Shown here one piece after another: positions 1-10,660 of a DNA stretch of 33,759 nt. Each line of letters opens with the position of its first letter. Within the stretch, counting starts at the first letter, position 1. The position numbers and the translations under genes were made by a program. The stretch is from Hypsibius dujardini (Eukaryota > Tardigrada > Eutardigrada > Parachela > Hypsibiidae). The stretch lies in assembly GCA_001579985.1 (NCBI GenBank), contig LRSR01004504.1:1-33759 (forward strand), given 5' to 3'. Under the pieces are notes generated by a model. That model searched no databases. It was not told the DNA's origin and worked only from the letters and a program-made list of their open reading frames with translations.

Positions 1-663
1 TATATAGTAGTAGTATAGTAGTAGCACATAAGTATTGAATTTTGGTTTCAGCTAAACATGACCTCAGACTTTCTTTTTTATTCACACAGATCGTAAAGTT
101 ACGCTGTCTTTTTTTCATTCAAACAGATCATGAAGTTAATTTTTTTATTCGAGTTGAAATTTTCTATCTGTATGTATATTTACTAATCAGGATAATATAA
201 AAGCTTGGAAATATTAACCAGTGGTAACAATTTCTGTTCGATATATTGAAAGGTATATTTCTCCGGACAGAGAATTGATGATGATAATGATAGCAGAACA
301 CAACAAAGAAATTTTGCAACTGATTTTCTTGTTCCGGTTCTTGTTTTTTTTCTTTGCGAAGGGGTTCGTTCTATAGGAATAGCCTACGTAAAGGGTCTGT
401 TAGGCACAAGCTTGAAAGAATCCGGTTACAGTGGTGTTGATGTGAAATCTACCTTATTTTCGCGAACACCTGCGCTGTCATATGTTTTTCCATCCCGAAA
501 AATAGTGCCCGTTAAAGGGCATCCCGTGTTCACGAAATCGCATACGTCTGCTGGTCGTGGTATCATCTCTACGCATGACTCGCGGCCGTCTTAATTAATC
601 ATCGTAAACGTCTTTGCTAATGTTTCTACTTTCATTAACATTGGCTCTTTCCCCTCTTTGCAG
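1..663 (+). other. 5' flank: intron of the PDCL-like gene
   Basis: This AT-rich stretch precedes the first visible PDCL exon and ends in a good acceptor (pyrimidine tract, then CAG at 661-663). I see no convincing coding exon in it. The first 60 or so residues of the protein must therefore lie left of the window. The 60-codon open frame at 412-594 shows no family resemblance and is not called. Confidence 0.6.
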
Positions 664-2437
664 ACAGGTCCCAAGGGGGTCATCAGAGACTGGCAAAGAT
701 TTAAGCAATTAGAATCGGAGAAACGTCAGCAACAGGAGGAGGAACGACTGATGCTGGCCAAAAAGCTCTCCGCTACCACACGCTCGCATGTAAGATTCGT
801 TTAGTCACGTCGGCTAGTCACACACGGCAACTACGGTATCTAGTGCGGAATTGCGGGTCTTCCCGCGTTCCGGAAGTGGGATCGGGGTGGGCATACAGGG
901 AGTGGACGGGGATTAGGGTGGAATAACAGCTGGCCGTGAAGGCGCGGGGGATGGGCAAATGACGAGGGCGTTACCTAATACACGTTCAAAAACAATAATG
1001 GATTACTCCCGTTTGGAAAGCGACTGAATGCTGGCCAGAGTGTATCAATATCCGCACCCATTCAACGGGTTCGCTTTTCGCTCCAGCGAAGCGGGAGTAA
1101 TTACTATTGATGAACTCTAACAGCAGCGGGAGGCAGTCATTTCAACAGGCGTTTGTCTACCTGGTCCAGGGTGTCTTGTTCCTTTCGCTCGTGTCTGCTT
1201 GAATTGTCTGTTTCATCATGTCTGGTGATCTGTATTTAACTGCCTTTATAACGGCGTATTCGTTTTGTAAATTGTGTTGCAATTGAAGTATCGTCAGGAA
1301 TATTATGCTGTCATCCAGTCAAAAACTTCATCGCTTTCAAGTTCCTCCCTAGTAACTGCCCCAAATAGCAACTCTCTCACGAAATCAGGGCCTTGACCTT
1401 AGTGCGTACTATGTTTTTATGGGCTTTGTGATTAGGAGACATTCAGTATGCAAATGTGGTTAAATCTCTATCTTACCCGCACTGCTAGCTGGAAGAGGAG
1501 CGGGACAAACAGAAGGGAAAGAGCAAGCCGCCTGCAGCGGCATCAGCAGCAGCTGCGGGTGACTCGGATGACGAAGTCATGGCAGAGTATCTCGAGAAAC
1601 GAATGAAGGAGCTGATTAGATCACGGAAGAAATCATGCAACGTCTTCGGTCGGATCTTCGAATTGGACTCTGCGGACGCTTTCCTCGACTCCGCTGATAA
1701 TGTCTCCAAGACGGCGCTGGTGCTGATTCTTCTCTACGAAGACCGCGCACCAGGATGCGCCAGCATGAAGAATGCGCTACAGTATTTGGCCACCGAATAC
1801 CCGACTGTGAAATTTTGCCAAGTCAAGTCTTCCAAGGTAAAACTCTCGTGTGTCTGTCTGCAGTTTTGCTGATCAGTCTTCCTCTCTATTTTTTACAGTT
1901 GAACGTTAGCATGAAATTCAAGACCAGCGGTCTCCCCGCCCTCCTGGCCTACCGGAATGGCGATTTAGTAGGCAATTACGTTGACCTTGTTAAGGAGTAA
2001 GTAAGCCTGAAATTTGGGTATTTTGGATCTATTTTTGGGACACGCAAATAAATCAATCACAATTTATTGAGCTCACTTGTTTTGTGATTTCATTCAAAGC
2101 CTGCTTCTTTTTAAGGTTTGGGGAAGAAATTTATGGGTCGGACGTGGAAAGTTTCCTGATCGAGTAAGTCATCCTCCCGGGGCAAATTTCCTCCCGTTTG
2201 AAGTTGCGCTCAAGTACTTTTATGCTTGGTCGAGCCACTTAAGTTTGTATTGCATGGGACCAAACCGCAAAACACCATGCGTCGTTGTACAGTACAGCTG
2301 GAGTGCATGAAAATTGCTCGTGTCGTGATGCCTTTTTGTTTATCTATTCCAGGCACGGCGTCCTCCAGGACAGAACTCTAGTGCCGAGCATCCTCCGCAC
2401 GGGAAAACAAACAAGCAATGACGACGACAGTGACTGA
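664..2437 (+). CDS. PDCL: Phosducin-like protein (PhLP1/PDCL type), 5'-partial
   Basis: Five exons are visible: 664-789, 1489-1836, 1899-1996, 2116-2163 and 2353-2437. All phases agree and the frame ends in TGA, giving 234 residues; the amino terminus is outside the window. The first exon opens with the family motif TGPKGVIRDWQRFKQLE, the conserved N-terminal helix that contacts G-beta-gamma. The thioredoxin-like domain follows, with VLILLYED, EYPTVKFCQVKSS, GLPALLAYRNGDLVGNYV and an FGEE...DVESFLIEHG block. The tail is acidic (NDDDSD), as in PhLP1. Exon 2 adds an alanine-rich insert (about 1528-1560) before the domain. Family knowledge: PhLP1 is a cytosolic co-chaperone that works with the CCT chaperonin to assemble G-beta-gamma dimers. 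It is closer to PDC/PDCL than to PDCL2/3 because of the TGPKGV block. It is convergent with MESD. Confidence 0.93.
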
Positions 2438-3129
2438 GCTGTTTGTGTGTGGGTGATTGAAAGAGCGACTTTTTCATCCGGCAATGCTCAGTAGCGTCAG
2501 ACAGACCCATCATCATACGCCTCTTTTGTGTGCTAGCTAGGACGGGATTGTGAAGAGTCAGCGGGCCCACCCCCGTCTAGGCAGGTCTGACAGTCTCGTC
2601 TCCCATTTTTCTGAGACTTTTTTCCAGCATTGTTTGTTGTAAAACGTCCATGACAGCTTGTACAGCATGTGGTCCTCTCTTGCTCTCGCGCGCTCTCCGT
2701 TTTTCTTTACATACGTTCTGTCTGGTCTAATCTTCCCAATTACAGCGTGGTAATTTGTTAAATTGATGCCGGCATATTGAACGCCTCCGTCGGAGTAGCC
2801 GGCTGATTGTGGGTGTCTGGTCCGGGGGTGGTGGCGTATCACCACCGCGTGCGTCCCGGCAGTTGTGTGTACAAAGGATGATGAGAATGTCAGTCGGAAA
2901 ATCGCGCAAAGTGCGTGTGGTGTTTTTTTCCACTTTGATTTCTTAACATGTCTTCGCCATTAGGCGAGGCAAAGCCGACACAATGTCGCCTGTGGAAGAA
3001 TCGCTATCAATCACAGTGTGTGGGCGACCCTTTCTTCCCGGGGATTGAGCATTATTCGATTTCGGGGTTCGGCTGAGGGAACCTGATAGAGATTCCCACG
3101 CACACACAAAGAGATGTCGACAGGGGAGA
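2438..3129. other. Intergenic interval between convergent PDCL and MESD
   Basis: These 692 bp hold the 3' UTRs of both genes. I see no consensus AATAAA near either stop and no open frame with family resemblance. The open frames read here on the minus strand are short and have no conserved pattern. Confidence 0.6.
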
Positions 3130-4200
3130 TTAAAGTTCCTGCTTGACGCCATCGGATGATTTGGCTGACGGGGTCGCGTGCTTCCCCGGGTAACTCTTGC
3201 TCTCGATGGTGACCTCTTTGCAGCGTTCCTGATCAACGAGGAAATCCTTCGCCTCCCAGGCCTGTGAGCCATCCTTGAACATGAAGATGGCCCTCTTATC
3301 ATCCACTACGAACCTGAAGAACAGAGAATGTGAATGTCTCAAGACACACGTGAACTTAATTTCGCTATAAGATAAAAGAGGTATCAACAGATAGATATTT
3401 ATAAACCAATCAATAATAACCGTAATGTGCAAAACAAAAGTTCTTTTTCTCCATGCCGCAATCAAAGAATTTAATCAATCAATCAATTCATCTTATCCAT
3501 GCCGCAATCAAACAATTTAATCAATCAATCAATTCATCTTATCCATGCCGCAATCAAACACTTTAATCAATCAATCAATTAGCAATGCAATGGCTAATAT
3601 AGTCTTCGAGCTAGTCTTACTTTCAAAATTTGTTTTACCTCTGCGACTCAATGTGCATATTGAAGAGTCCGCTATGCCAAAGACCCGTGATCTTCTCCAA
3701 CTCATCCTTGGTGGGATTGCCACTGACCGTGGCGAACATCATCAGCGATTTGCCCTTTTTGGTCAACTTTAACAGCGCTTCCGGATCCATTTGTCCGATC
3801 TTACTGAAATCGATTTGAGGGCCCTTCCGTAGATGCTCCGGCAGTTCGTCCTCCGCCAGTGGTTCCTCATCCTTCTGCAAGTTTAAAAAACCAACCAGAA
3901 TTTCAGTTACTAAATCAAAGGTAACATACATCATACAGCGGATTTCCCTAAAAAACAATTAAAAAAAATATGTGATGGACAGGACTACAAAAAAAAGGCC
4001 CGCACCTCCCATTCATCGTAGATTCGTTCCATGTCCGCGTCATTATAGTCAGCAAGGGCTTTCTTCTTCTTGGGCGGGCTCGCCGATCCGGAAGACTGAG
4101 CTTCGTCAGCGGTGGCGCTGACGTGGACGGCTCCTTGCTGGATGATGAAAAGCAACGGGAGCAGCACGGCAAAAATAAAACCATTCAAATCAGCGCGCAT
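3130..4200 (-). CDS. MESD: MESD/Boca, ER chaperone for LRP-family receptors
   Basis: Three exons on the minus strand: 4200-4006, 3874-3639 and 3313-3130, giving 204 residues. The human protein is about 234 and fly Boca about 180. Residues 1-31 form a signal peptide with a hydrophobic core (FIFAVLLPLLFII). The chaperone domain follows: DYNDADMERIYDEWE, LPEHLRKGPQIDFSKI, LTKKGKSLMMFATVSGNPT, GLWHSGLFN, then RAIFMFKDGSQAWEAKDFL and a final YPGK. The protein ends in KQEL, a variant of the KDEL ER-retrieval signal. The lysine-rich tail of vertebrate MESD is nearly absent. Family knowledge: MESD works in the ER lumen, folding the beta-propeller/EGF units of LDL-receptor-related proteins, and so supports Wnt signalling. 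The start shares a 513-bp interval with the MRPS9 start. Splice donors are GTGCGG and GTAAAA. Confidence 0.95.
3451..3585. repeat. 46-bp tandem repeat, about 2.9 copies, in MESD intron 2
   Basis: The unit begins CCATGCCGCAATCAAA and runs into TTAATCAATCAATCAATT. Copies start at 3451, 3497 and 3543, so the period is exactly 46 bp with only a few substitutions. The array lies in the intron between the last two MESD exons. The embedded ATCAATCAATCAAT motif recurs in other introns and intergenic regions of the window. Confidence 0.9.
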
Positions 4201-4713
4201 TCTGAGAGAGTAAAGTAATATGTGTTTAGAACCGGGATAAAACAAAGGAAAATAAGATAAAACGAATACAGGGGAACGTGGTAATTGGGGATAATAAAAA
4301 TGTAAAAATGAAAATACACGTCAGTGAGATTCAGCGTTTACTCAAACAATCAGAAAAAAATCAGGAAACAAATTCCTAGTACCGGTACTGAATGCAGTGG
4401 ATAAAATCAACACCTCAAATGAATCGATCGATTGATTAAGACTCCATAGAATTCATAACATCGAATTGAACCGATGTTTAACACTACCTCAATGTTTTAA
4501 ACAAAATCTAAATGTGCTTTAGTCGGTAAAAAACCACATTCAAAACCAAATATTCTGTTTCAAACTGCTTGATGGTTTATTTACAGTTGCAGTTTCGGTT
4601 TCCATAAAAAAAAGTTGTATTTCACCTGATACTTGACAGGATTTTCCGTTCTTTCCGTCGTTCATTTATTTATTATGTTACTTTGAAAGCAGAAGTTGCG
4701 ATCTCGGCCAGAG
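4201..4713. promoter_or_regulatory. Shared head-to-head promoter interval of MESD (-) and MRPS9 (+)
   Basis: The start codons of MESD (4200, minus) and MRPS9 (4714, plus) are 513 bp apart and divergent, so the interval must hold both promoters. It is AT-rich. I see no clear TATA box at a position that would serve either gene. Bidirectional promoters are common for housekeeping genes; shared control here is inference. Confidence 0.45.
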
Positions 4714-7466
4714 ATGTTGTCGTTGCGATTGGAAGAGCAAATCTCCCGGCTCATCTCGGTTCCTGGAGCTCGGAGAGCGGTACGCATCTACTTTTGAACC
4801 TTCTTCCGAATGCCCGCAGCACGATAAGAGACCTCTCTATTTACAGGCATGTCAATTATGGAGGACTGCATCTGGACCGAGAAGTTTCGCGACGGAGACT
4901 GCTGCCGCAGGATCCGTTAATGACTCCCCAAAGTCGATCGGTCGGTGTTGTCCACTGTATCTTCGTTGCACATGAGAGCGCAACCCTTATACTTGTATTT
5001 CCTAGATCCCAAAGTCAAGGTGAATAAGGCCATGCGAGCTTATTTGGAACGGGCTCAAGCGCACAGTAAGCATTTCTCTGCACCTCAACGCTTAATCGAT
5101 CAATCAATTCATTCATGAACGTGCAAATTGAATGGATTTCCGTTAATCAATCAACCTACCAATCAAAACACAGGTTATTTATTACCTTTATTAACTTTAT
5201 CGGTATACAAGTTTTTTTTAACTTCCTGCTTTCGATTGATTGATGGTACTTTGTTGTCGGTGAGACGTGAGTAATAGCCGACAGATGACCGGTATTTGGA
5301 GTGTCACTGAGCCGAGCGCAATGGCCTAGTTTCAGGCTACATTAATACTGAAACATTTCCAATTTGCAGATATGTTCATGAAGCAACAGACCAGTGAGTT
5401 CGAGATCGGGCGCCGGCATTTGGCGAACATGATGGGAGAAGACCCGGAGACGTTTACGCAGGAGGATATTGACGTAAGTCCGAAATATACGTCATCCATA
5501 TAATCGAACCGTGTGGGTACATCAGTATGTCACCTTGCAGCGCTCTATTCAGTATCTACTGCCTTCTAATTTGTTCCAAAGATCTTCAAGGCCAATCATG
5601 AGGGTGAGCTGAGTTTATTTGTGAACCAGTAGTTTTCCCCGTTTTCGCGTGGACGCCGTGTTGATGTCTTATATCTTGCAGCCACCGGAGGAAGTTTTTC
5701 CCCAACAGAAAGGTACTGGCGCTTGACGTCTCGACAAAGTTGGCAGATAGTACTGTATTTTCGCGTTAGACAGGGACAGTCGTACTGGAGTGGAACGTGC
5801 GCACGGCTTGTGTGCACCGTACACACAGCACAAGTGCCGCGTGGCCGATTAAACGTTCCACAGCTCGTACGCTGTCCCTGTCTAACGCGAAAATGCAGTA
5901 ACGAAATTCATCTTGTAGAGGCACAGTTTGGCCTTGACGGACGACCTTTCCACCCTCTTTTCTACACCGGGAAGCCGAATTACTATCAAATTTTACACGT
6001 GAGTCATGCCGAGAGGGTATTCGGAACTTCTGACCTAAAAATCTTCATAGAGGTCACTCTTTTTTCTATACGGAGCTTTTTCATGGCACCTTTTTTCTTT
6101 TATTAATTATTCGTCAGCCTCTATACCGCCACCTATTCGTTGTACAAGTTAGCCAGCCTTGTCAACAGGTTTCCGCTCTTCTTGTCAATTGTAGGACATC
6201 AGGGATTGGACTCTTCAGCTCAACGTCCTGGAGGATGAGCGGGTTCGAAAGGGGAGGGCACCACCTGATAAAAAACTGTACGTCTTCTCCAGCCGCTGTG
6301 ATTCATTCGTACTTTGCGGTGGACCGTTTGTGGAACGATCGTTTTCCCTCTCTCAACAGGAATTTAAGCGGAACTCAATGGATGACCAAGGATGAATTAG
6401 CGACATTGCTGGTGGAGAAAATGACTCCGCACATGGCAAGTGTTTTCAGCATGATGTGCTTTCGAAGTGGTTGTCTGCGGGAAAATGAACTCGCCTTGAC
6501 GTTGATTGGTTTGTTTTGCCGTACAGTATCGGAGATTCATATTGTCTATGGAGAGACTGCTTCTTCATCCCTACGTCTATCGAGTGGAGGAATTCGTTAG
6601 AAAATACCGGAAAGCCTTAATCGAGGAAGTTATTGAAATCCAAGCTCCCGCGGTTAGTCGTTAGTGCATTTCTCAACTGATCTCTCCCTATTCAGCATTT
6701 GAAAACTTTTTTCAGCTGAAAAAAGACGAAGCCGGCCGTTCGTATACCGAAGCATACGGTAAGGATTGGCTTGATAGTTCAATGTTTTTTTCAGGATAGT
6801 TTTGAGTTTTTGTGGTTGTTTTCATCCTTAATATTTTTCTAGCAAACCGGAAAACTTGCCATGCCTGGGTAACACTGAAGGACGGGACGGGCAAAGTAGA
6901 CATTAACGGACAAGACATCCTATTTTTTCCTCGAGCCTCCGACAGGTGCGTGCTAGTACATTCTGACTTGAATTCATCCGCATGAGTCGCTCGCTGCTTT
7001 TCCACAAGGGCTAGTCTAACATGGCCTTTTCATTTACAGACTGCAAATCATGTTTCCGCTGCAGCTGCTTGACCGAATGTTTCAGTTTGACATTTCCGCC
7101 AAAGTCGAGTATGGAGGTTACTCGGGAAAATCCGGTGCAATCCGAGAGGCGCTCACGAAGTGTCTCACCGCCTTCGTGAGCAAGGAGGAAGTGGAGATTT
7201 TGAGACATGGTCAGTGTTGGAGCTGTTCGTGGCCGTTTATGCGGAGTCCACAAGGTTTCGTTTCACTTTTCAGCCGGCTTATTGACGCACGACAAGCGAG
7301 TAAAGGAACGGAAGAAAGTCGGATTTAGGGGAGCGAGAGCTAAGCCGACATGGTAAGCGTCATTTATCCCGGAACGTGCATTACAAACAACGGTTTAAAT
7401 AACGAGAGACTAAAACGTGGCCCAATGACAATGTTCTTTTGTTTCCATTTCAGGCGAAAACGATAA
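4714..7466 (+). CDS. MRPS9: Mitochondrial small ribosomal subunit protein uS9m (MRPS9)
   Basis: Fifteen coding exons: 4714-4779, 4847-4940, 5006-5065, 5370-5473, 5541-5603, 5682-5712, 5919-5998, 6195-6277, 6360-6435, 6527-6652, 6716-6758, 6843-6945, 7040-7209, 7274-7352 and 7454-7466. All phases agree, giving 396 residues. The first 50 or so are arginine-rich and acid-poor, as a mitochondrial presequence should be. Diagnostic blocks are [43 protein letters not shown] and [13 protein letters not shown]. The S9 domain (from about 270) has [20 protein letters not shown] and [19 protein letters not shown], and the protein ends in WRKR like the human protein. Role: part of the mitoribosomal small subunit, with the basic tail reaching toward the P-site tRNA. 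Intron 9 (after 6435) appears to use a GC donor, and intron 2 a weak GTCGGT donor. Intron 6 holds a MITE. The first two exons rest on splice signals and presequence character only. Confidence 0.94.
5753..5898. mobile_element. TA-flanked MITE (146 bp) in MRPS9 intron 6
   Basis: The ends are near-perfect inverted repeats: the left end reads CTGTATTTTCGCGTTAGACA, and the reverse complement of the right end reads CTGCATTTTCGCGTTAGACA. Similarity runs on for about 45 bp, to GTGGAACGT. TA dinucleotides at 5751-5752 and 5899-5900 look like the target-site duplication. There is no coding capacity. The TA site and terminal repeats suggest a non-autonomous Tc1/mariner-type element. Its ends resemble those of the element at 13179-13340. 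Confidence 0.85.
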
Positions 7467-7548
7467 GTTTGCCGACTGTGTGAAATCTGGGCGACAAATG
7501 CTATCAGTAGTACCAGCTTTGTGTGAAGTGTTTTTTGTATTGAGTACT

Positions 7549-7780
7549 AGTATGAGGTGAAATCTGTATTTCGGCTCACCATCGAAACAGTCGATAAATC
7601 GGCTCACTCATGGGCTTCTCTTTGATGGCAGCTGCTTGATTGTTTGATTTTTAGAAATGCTATAGTATACTTAGGATAGTATAGAAAATCAAACAATCAA
7701 GCACCTGCCATCAAAGAGCAACCATGAGTGAGCCGATTTATCGACCGTTTCGACGGTGAGTTGAAATTTCACCTCATACT
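7549..7780. repeat. Long inverted repeat (about 100-bp arms, 33-bp loop) between MRPS9 and UTP11
   Basis: The left arm, 7549-7651, begins AGTATGAGGTGAAAT. The right arm, 7685-7780, is its near-complete reverse complement, including GGCTCACTCATGG and TTGATTGTTTGATTTT. An AT-rich loop separates the arms. The structure fills most of the space between the two convergent stop codons, 82 nt after the MRPS9 stop and 50 nt beyond the UTP11 stop. It is most likely a MITE or foldback remnant. RNA from either gene's read-through could form a long hairpin. I see no unambiguous target-site duplication. Confidence 0.88.
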
Positions 7781-7783
7781 GCT

Positions 7784-7789
7784 TTTATT
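7784..7789 (-). terminator. Polyadenylation signal AATAAA of UTP11
   Basis: TTTATT on the plus strand is AATAAA on the minus strand, about 41 nt beyond the UTP11 stop codon and directly beside the outer edge of the inverted repeat. The position suits cleavage inside the repeat arm. Confidence 0.6.
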
Positions 7790-7830
7790 GGGTATTGGTG
7801 TCTGGAAGAAGTCCACCGTGTTAATTGCAC

Positions 7831-9363
7831 CTATCGCTTTCTTTGGAAGGTCCACTTGTACACTGCTGGGGACTCTTTGGTGCCTTCCGAAATCTTGACA
7901 GGTTTGCACTTTTCCTGTTAACACGAAAAACGCAGTGAGAACTAAATCACAAATGATGGAGCCACACAGGAGCGTTTTTGTACACACAGGAGCGTTCTTG
8001 TACACACAGGAGCGTTCTTGTACACACGGGAGCGTTTTTGTAAGCCTTACCAGTAAAGTTTTCCGTACTTCCAGCTTCTGCTCGGTTATTCGAAGTTCTT
8101 TCTCCCGAGCGATTCGTTGGCTCAACTCTTTCAGAGCTTTCTTCTTCTCCTTTGCTAGGACCTACCGAGAACAGGAATTCTATAAAATCGTCAAACTACT
8201 AGTAATTGACTTATTACTGCAGTTCCTACACCTGGAACCGAATCCCCGTATGAACAATTGTGAGGAAAATCCGTTCTGCTGGTCTGCATGTCTGGCAAAT
8301 TCAACCCGCTGACTGAATTTGATCTCCCTGCTCACCCTATCAATTCATACTCTACCTTATCCTGTGGTGTTCTGGTGTCAACGTACGCCGCCAACTCGGC
8401 TTCATCCGAAGCTCCTGGTTGTATCTGGCCCGTGACAATGTGATCCAAGAGCTCTTTTCGCTCCTCCGAGCCAGATGCAAAATAAATATGATTCGCGTTC
8501 GGTTCAGCAAACGTTGATGAGAGGGAAGCGCGTAGCCTTTCAATTTTCTATTCGAAAAACAAAATATTGAACTTCGCTCTAGTCTGTTCGATCGATTCAA
8601 AAGCAAACGGTGAAACACCTTTTGCTCTCCGACTCTTTTTGAACGAACGTAAGCAAGGTTCTGGCTCTGCAGGAGCTTTTTCTGCGTATCCGTGGATTCT
8701 TCCTTCTTTTTTGTTTCCAGATGCTTGCCATCCTACGAAAAGCAAAAAGACTCATTGATCTATTGCAATCCAATCAGTCAATCAACGGCAGACAAACAAT
8801 TCAATCAGTCAATCAACTGCAGACAAACAATCCCATCAGTCAATCAACTGCAGACAAACAATTCAATCGTCAATCAACTGCAGACAAACTCCAGGAACGC
8901 AGGGCTACACTGACCACTATTTTGGAATTGACCATGTGGAAGTAGAATTCATCCGGGTTCCTGTCCAAAGCTTTTTGCCGCAGAGCCTTGATTGTGTTTT
9001 GCTTTTTGCCATAGTCGCTGGAAAAATAGATTCAATTCAACGATTGATTGATGGATTAATCCATTTTACGATAAGGTTTGAGTTTTTACTGAAGCGATCG
9101 ATCGATTGATTGATCGATTGGCCTGAACTTAAGAATTTCTGACGTACATTGCACGAAGTTTGTAATCCTTCTTCTTCTCGAGGAATCCGAGCTTGTGACG
9201 ACTTTCCGGCTAGATTGGGATACGAAACATCATCGTCAACGCAAGTTCCGAGACTAATCTTTTCGGTTTTCAAACAAAATTCTCTAGCAATTAGTTTTCT
9301 TACTTGCGATCTTTCCTTATGGATTTTCGACTGCGCCTTACTGGTCCGCGTCCAGGAAGACAT
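7831..9363 (-). CDS. UTP11: UTP11, U3 snoRNA-associated SSU processome protein
   Basis: Seven exons on the minus strand: 9363-9304, 9209-9148, 9017-8915, 8732-8619, 8547-8356, 8161-8051 and 7914-7831. They give 241 residues; human UTP11 has 253. Family blocks appear in order: [13 protein letters not shown] at the start, [55 protein letters not shown], then [20 protein letters not shown], and a C-terminus of [13 protein letters not shown] matching human SPAIYKFQSRRKR. The chosen ATG (9363) gives a first exon of the expected size. Role: nucleolar component of the small-subunit processome, needed for early 18S rRNA processing. Two introns carry tandem repeats (7961-8040 and 8769-8890). The middle segment (8547-8356) is the most divergent from vertebrate sequences. 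Confidence 0.94.
7961..8040. repeat. 20-bp minisatellite, 4 copies, in the last UTP11 intron
   Basis: Four adjacent 20-bp units, consensus TACACACAGGAGCGTTCTTG, start at 7961, 7981, 8001 and 8021. They fill 80 of the 136 bases of the intron and come within about 10 bases of the upstream exon. Confidence 0.93.
8769..8890. repeat. About 30-bp minisatellite, 4 copies, in a UTP11 intron
   Basis: The unit contains CAGTCAATCAACTGCAGACA followed by AACAATTCAAT. Four imperfect copies lie between two UTP11 exons; the last differs by a short deletion. Confidence 0.88.
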
Positions 9364-10431
9364 CCTCGGCACTCAACCGAACAATTTCGGATGTTTCGTT
9401 GATCGCTAGGCTATTTGGGGAAACCGGAAACCGGACACTTAACGTAGACACCGAAGATGGAACTACTGAAGTAGCGATTTCAGCCCGAAGTTCCCTTCAA
9501 ACAATTAAATTTATGCAGCTGCGTTGGAATACGTAAAGCACGATATTCGTGCAATAAAATCAAATCAGTGAAAGCAAAGGTAGAAGGACATAAATGCTGG
9601 GAGATAAAGTCAGAGTATGAAAAAAACAGCCAAGTGAACCTGATTAACTCCTATGAAGTGCGTGATGTTCATGACGGATCACCGATTTCCGATTGTGCAA
9701 GAGCGAAAAACAAATACTACTTTAGTAGAAATCAAGTTCAAGATCAATCAAGCAATCGAATTAGGAACCTTATAATTTAAGACTTGGTTCCCGTTATTAA
9801 GCATCACTGTTCGTTGGCCACACGTTTGTTCCGTTCAAAAGGTGCATCCGTAGCAGTCTTACGCCGAAATTTTAATCCCCATGGTCCGACCCAAAAACCG
9901 AAAAAGATCATTCACCGAAAAACATCTTATTAACTAAAAATGTCAGAAATCTTGCGCTTCTGGCAAATTTTACGGAAGGACTTGTTAATGTTACAGAACA
10001 AAGTGACATCACACGTGACTGATGCAGTTGCACATGAGACGGACTGCCACGTGACATACTCTTTCAACTGTCATTGGACAATTTTCAAGTCCATAATGTA
10101 AGTGCATTGTAAAAATACCGCGCTCTAGTCAAAACTTTCCGAACCCACCCGAGATTCAACTGTTCCGAACCTGCCCGACCATTATTTTCCCGACAATTCC
10201 CGACCCGAAACCCGAAAGCTTTTTTCGGGATTTTTCAGGGCCCGAAAGATTTCGACGTAGGACCAGTCCGTAGTCCGGGGTTTCTTTGCGTTTTATCGCA
10301 TGTTCACTGGTGAGTCTTGTTTCGTCGCGAGTAAACACCTTGTTGCTGGCTTGTTTTTCGAAATCTGCACGAAAAGCGAAAACCAACAAAGGCTTTTTCT
10401 TCACCTTTCAAGTTGTGTGCAGGTATACTAT

Positions 10432-10464
<33 letters not shown>

Positions 10465-10660
10465 CTGGAGGTACAACCGAGAACTGTTACCGATGTTCAG
10501 TGGCGTCCAAACAAATTGATTGGCCAGATAGAAAAAAAGTGCGAGCAAGACTTAAGAACCCGATGATCGAATGCTTTTTGGTAAATAACGTATATCTTCC
10601 CCACAAAAAAGAGCAAGATCAGAAATGAGGAATGAAACATTCCGAGAAGTTGCCCAGGGA
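9364..10660. other. Intergenic region upstream of UTP11
   Basis: About 1.3 kb without a recognisable gene. It contains the UTP11 promoter side, two CACGTGAC palindromic E-boxes at 10012-10019 and 10048-10055, a C/G-rich patch near 10150-10250 with repeated CCCGAAA words, and a GTA trinucleotide run at about 10432-10463. Short open frames here show no family resemblance. Confidence 0.55.
10432..10463. repeat. (TAG)n trinucleotide microsatellite
   Basis: About ten uninterrupted TAG/GTA units. Simple repeat with no gene context. Confidence 0.95.

Noticed and set aside
5541-5712. Alternative MRPS9 reading using only ATCTTCAAGGCC as an exon
   Set aside because: The longer exon from 5541 gives the family-conserved [11 protein letters not shown]...RPIMR and then [10 protein letters not shown], which is clearly correct.
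7935-8312. 125-codon plus-strand frame
   Set aside because: Antisense of a UTP11 exon joined to its 20-bp intron minisatellite.
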